Shown: one piece after another, positions 63,694-64,000 of the stretch | Layout: the number at the start of each line of letters is the position of its first letter | How positions within the stretch are numbered: position 1 is the first letter of the stretch | NCBI RefSeq assembly: GCF_000513275.1 | Contig: NZ_CBVJ010000093.1 | Span: 115,158-179,157 of the forward strand | Source of the DNA: Paenibacillus gorillae | GTDB lineage: Bacteria > Bacillota > Bacilli > Paenibacillales > Paenibacillaceae | Direction of reading: 5' to 3' | Length of the DNA: 64,000 nt | The notes under the pieces: model-generated | Told to the model about the DNA's origin: nothing | Seen by the model: the letters and a program-made list of their open reading frames with translations, nothing else | The model's database searches: none | Program-made: the position numbers and the translations under genes

Positions 63694-63805
63694 AAGAGCA
63701 TGTGCTCGCTGCGCGTCACGGTTCATTCTGCCGTTCTTGATTCTATCTATCGTTCGCCTGCGCGAACTAGATGGAGAGAACCTTCGAAAAGTCAGACTGA
63801 ACTCG
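63694..63805. repeat. 112-bp direct repeat, copy 1
   Basis: Begins AAGAGCATGTGCTCGCTG and ends at GACTGAACTCG. The copy at 63883-63994 has the same length and differs at roughly nine positions. Inside, ATCTA..GTTCG and CGAAC TAGAT form a hairpin, and GTTCATTCTG faces CAGACTGAAC near the ends, so the unit folds back on itself. Confidence 0.85.
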
Positions 63806-63882
63806 TGGCGCTCCGCTCTCACACCTCATTTTTCACTGCGCGAAAATGCCTCCCCCGACCTTTTTTTGTGGGGTGGAAGTTC

Positions 63883-63994
63883 AAGAGCATGCGCTCGCTG
63901 CGCGTCACGGTTCATTCTGCCGTTCTTGTTTCCATCTATCGTTCGCCTATCCGAACTAGATGGAGAGAATCTTCGAAAAGTCAGACTGAACTCG
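63883..63994. repeat. 112-bp direct repeat, copy 2
   Basis: Second copy, 189 bases after the first, with no length difference. Substitutions cluster at the loop side of the inner hairpin, while the arms are kept. The element reaches almost to the window edge, so further copies may follow. Confidence 0.85.
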
Positions 63995-64000
63995 CACGCT

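Noticed and set aside
63621..63695. 24-codon hydrophobic peptide, possible type I toxin
   Set aside because: No clear ribosome site, and the frame coincides with a terminator-like hairpin.

Overview
The window reads as a chromosomal segment of an endospore-forming Firmicute close to Paenibacillus. The evidence is an H-type small acid-soluble spore protein, a cortex morphogenetic protein CmpA, strong GGAGG-type ribosome sites, a Ku/LigD pair in which ligase and polymerase are separate genes, and a tRNA cluster flanked by SprT-like, CmpA and Tex genes in an order resembling the Bacillus subtilis ydcI-ydcK-trnS region. The genus is inference from protein families, not a computed placement.

Layout. 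1-7.9 kb (minus): a probable operon led by metY, then a CocE-type hydrolase, a HAD phosphatase and a complete family-5 peptide ABC importer running off the left edge. Its promoter is followed by a leader with an intrinsic terminator. 7.9-12.6 kb: an RNA-repair-like island made of an RlaP-family nucleotidyltransferase (frameshifted), a soluble slipin, a structured tRNA-like RNA candidate and two overlapping WYL-domain genes. 12.6-24.2 kb: housekeeping and sporulation genes, including a GreA-like factor with a hairpin leader, tiny membrane peptides, five tRNA genes, sprT-like, cmpA, nitroreductase with an Rrf2 regulator and dyad operators, tex, MBL hydrolase, thioredoxin-fold protein, DedA, cupredoxin and sspH. 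24.3-27.2 kb: NHEJ genes ku, ligD ligase and ligD polymerase. 27.2-28.7 kb: cardiolipin synthase.

28.8-57.4 kb is a large glycan locus resembling S-layer or secondary cell-wall glycan clusters of Paenibacillaceae. It makes dTDP-L-rhamnose (rfbA, B, C, D), GDP-D-rhamnose (manC, gmd, rmd) and dTDP-4-amino-4,6-dideoxygalactose (wecE), starts chains with a membrane phosphoglycosyltransferase, exports them by a Wzm/Wzt ABC transporter, and probably ligates them with a divergently encoded O-antigen-ligase-like protein. Its most unusual part, 36.6-44.6 kb, combines WecE, a GNAT acyltransferase, an acyl carrier protein, two KAS III enzymes and an SDR reductase with an ArnC/GtrB-like transferase, an SMR-type small flippase and a GT-C transferase. 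I infer a pathway that N-acylates the amino sugar from an ACP-bound acyl chain and adds it to the glycan outside the membrane through a lipid carrier. Sequence from about 34.8 to 55 kb is visibly more A+T-rich than its flanks, which suggests transfer as a cassette.

57.5-64 kb: M23 peptidase plus bactofilin, an ABC exporter whose ATPase seems to start at ATT, an LCP glycopolymer ligase with a PilZ protein, an XRE regulator with two GATAC-N5-GTATC-type operators, and a non-coding end carrying a 112-bp direct repeat.

Caution: seven genes carry eight single-base frameshifts, and every one lies at an A/T homopolymer of 5-8 bases. Correcting each by one base restores a family-typical full-length protein. 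Homopolymer sequencing error is the simplest explanation; phase variation is possible. Coordinates of those genes are given for the restored whole.
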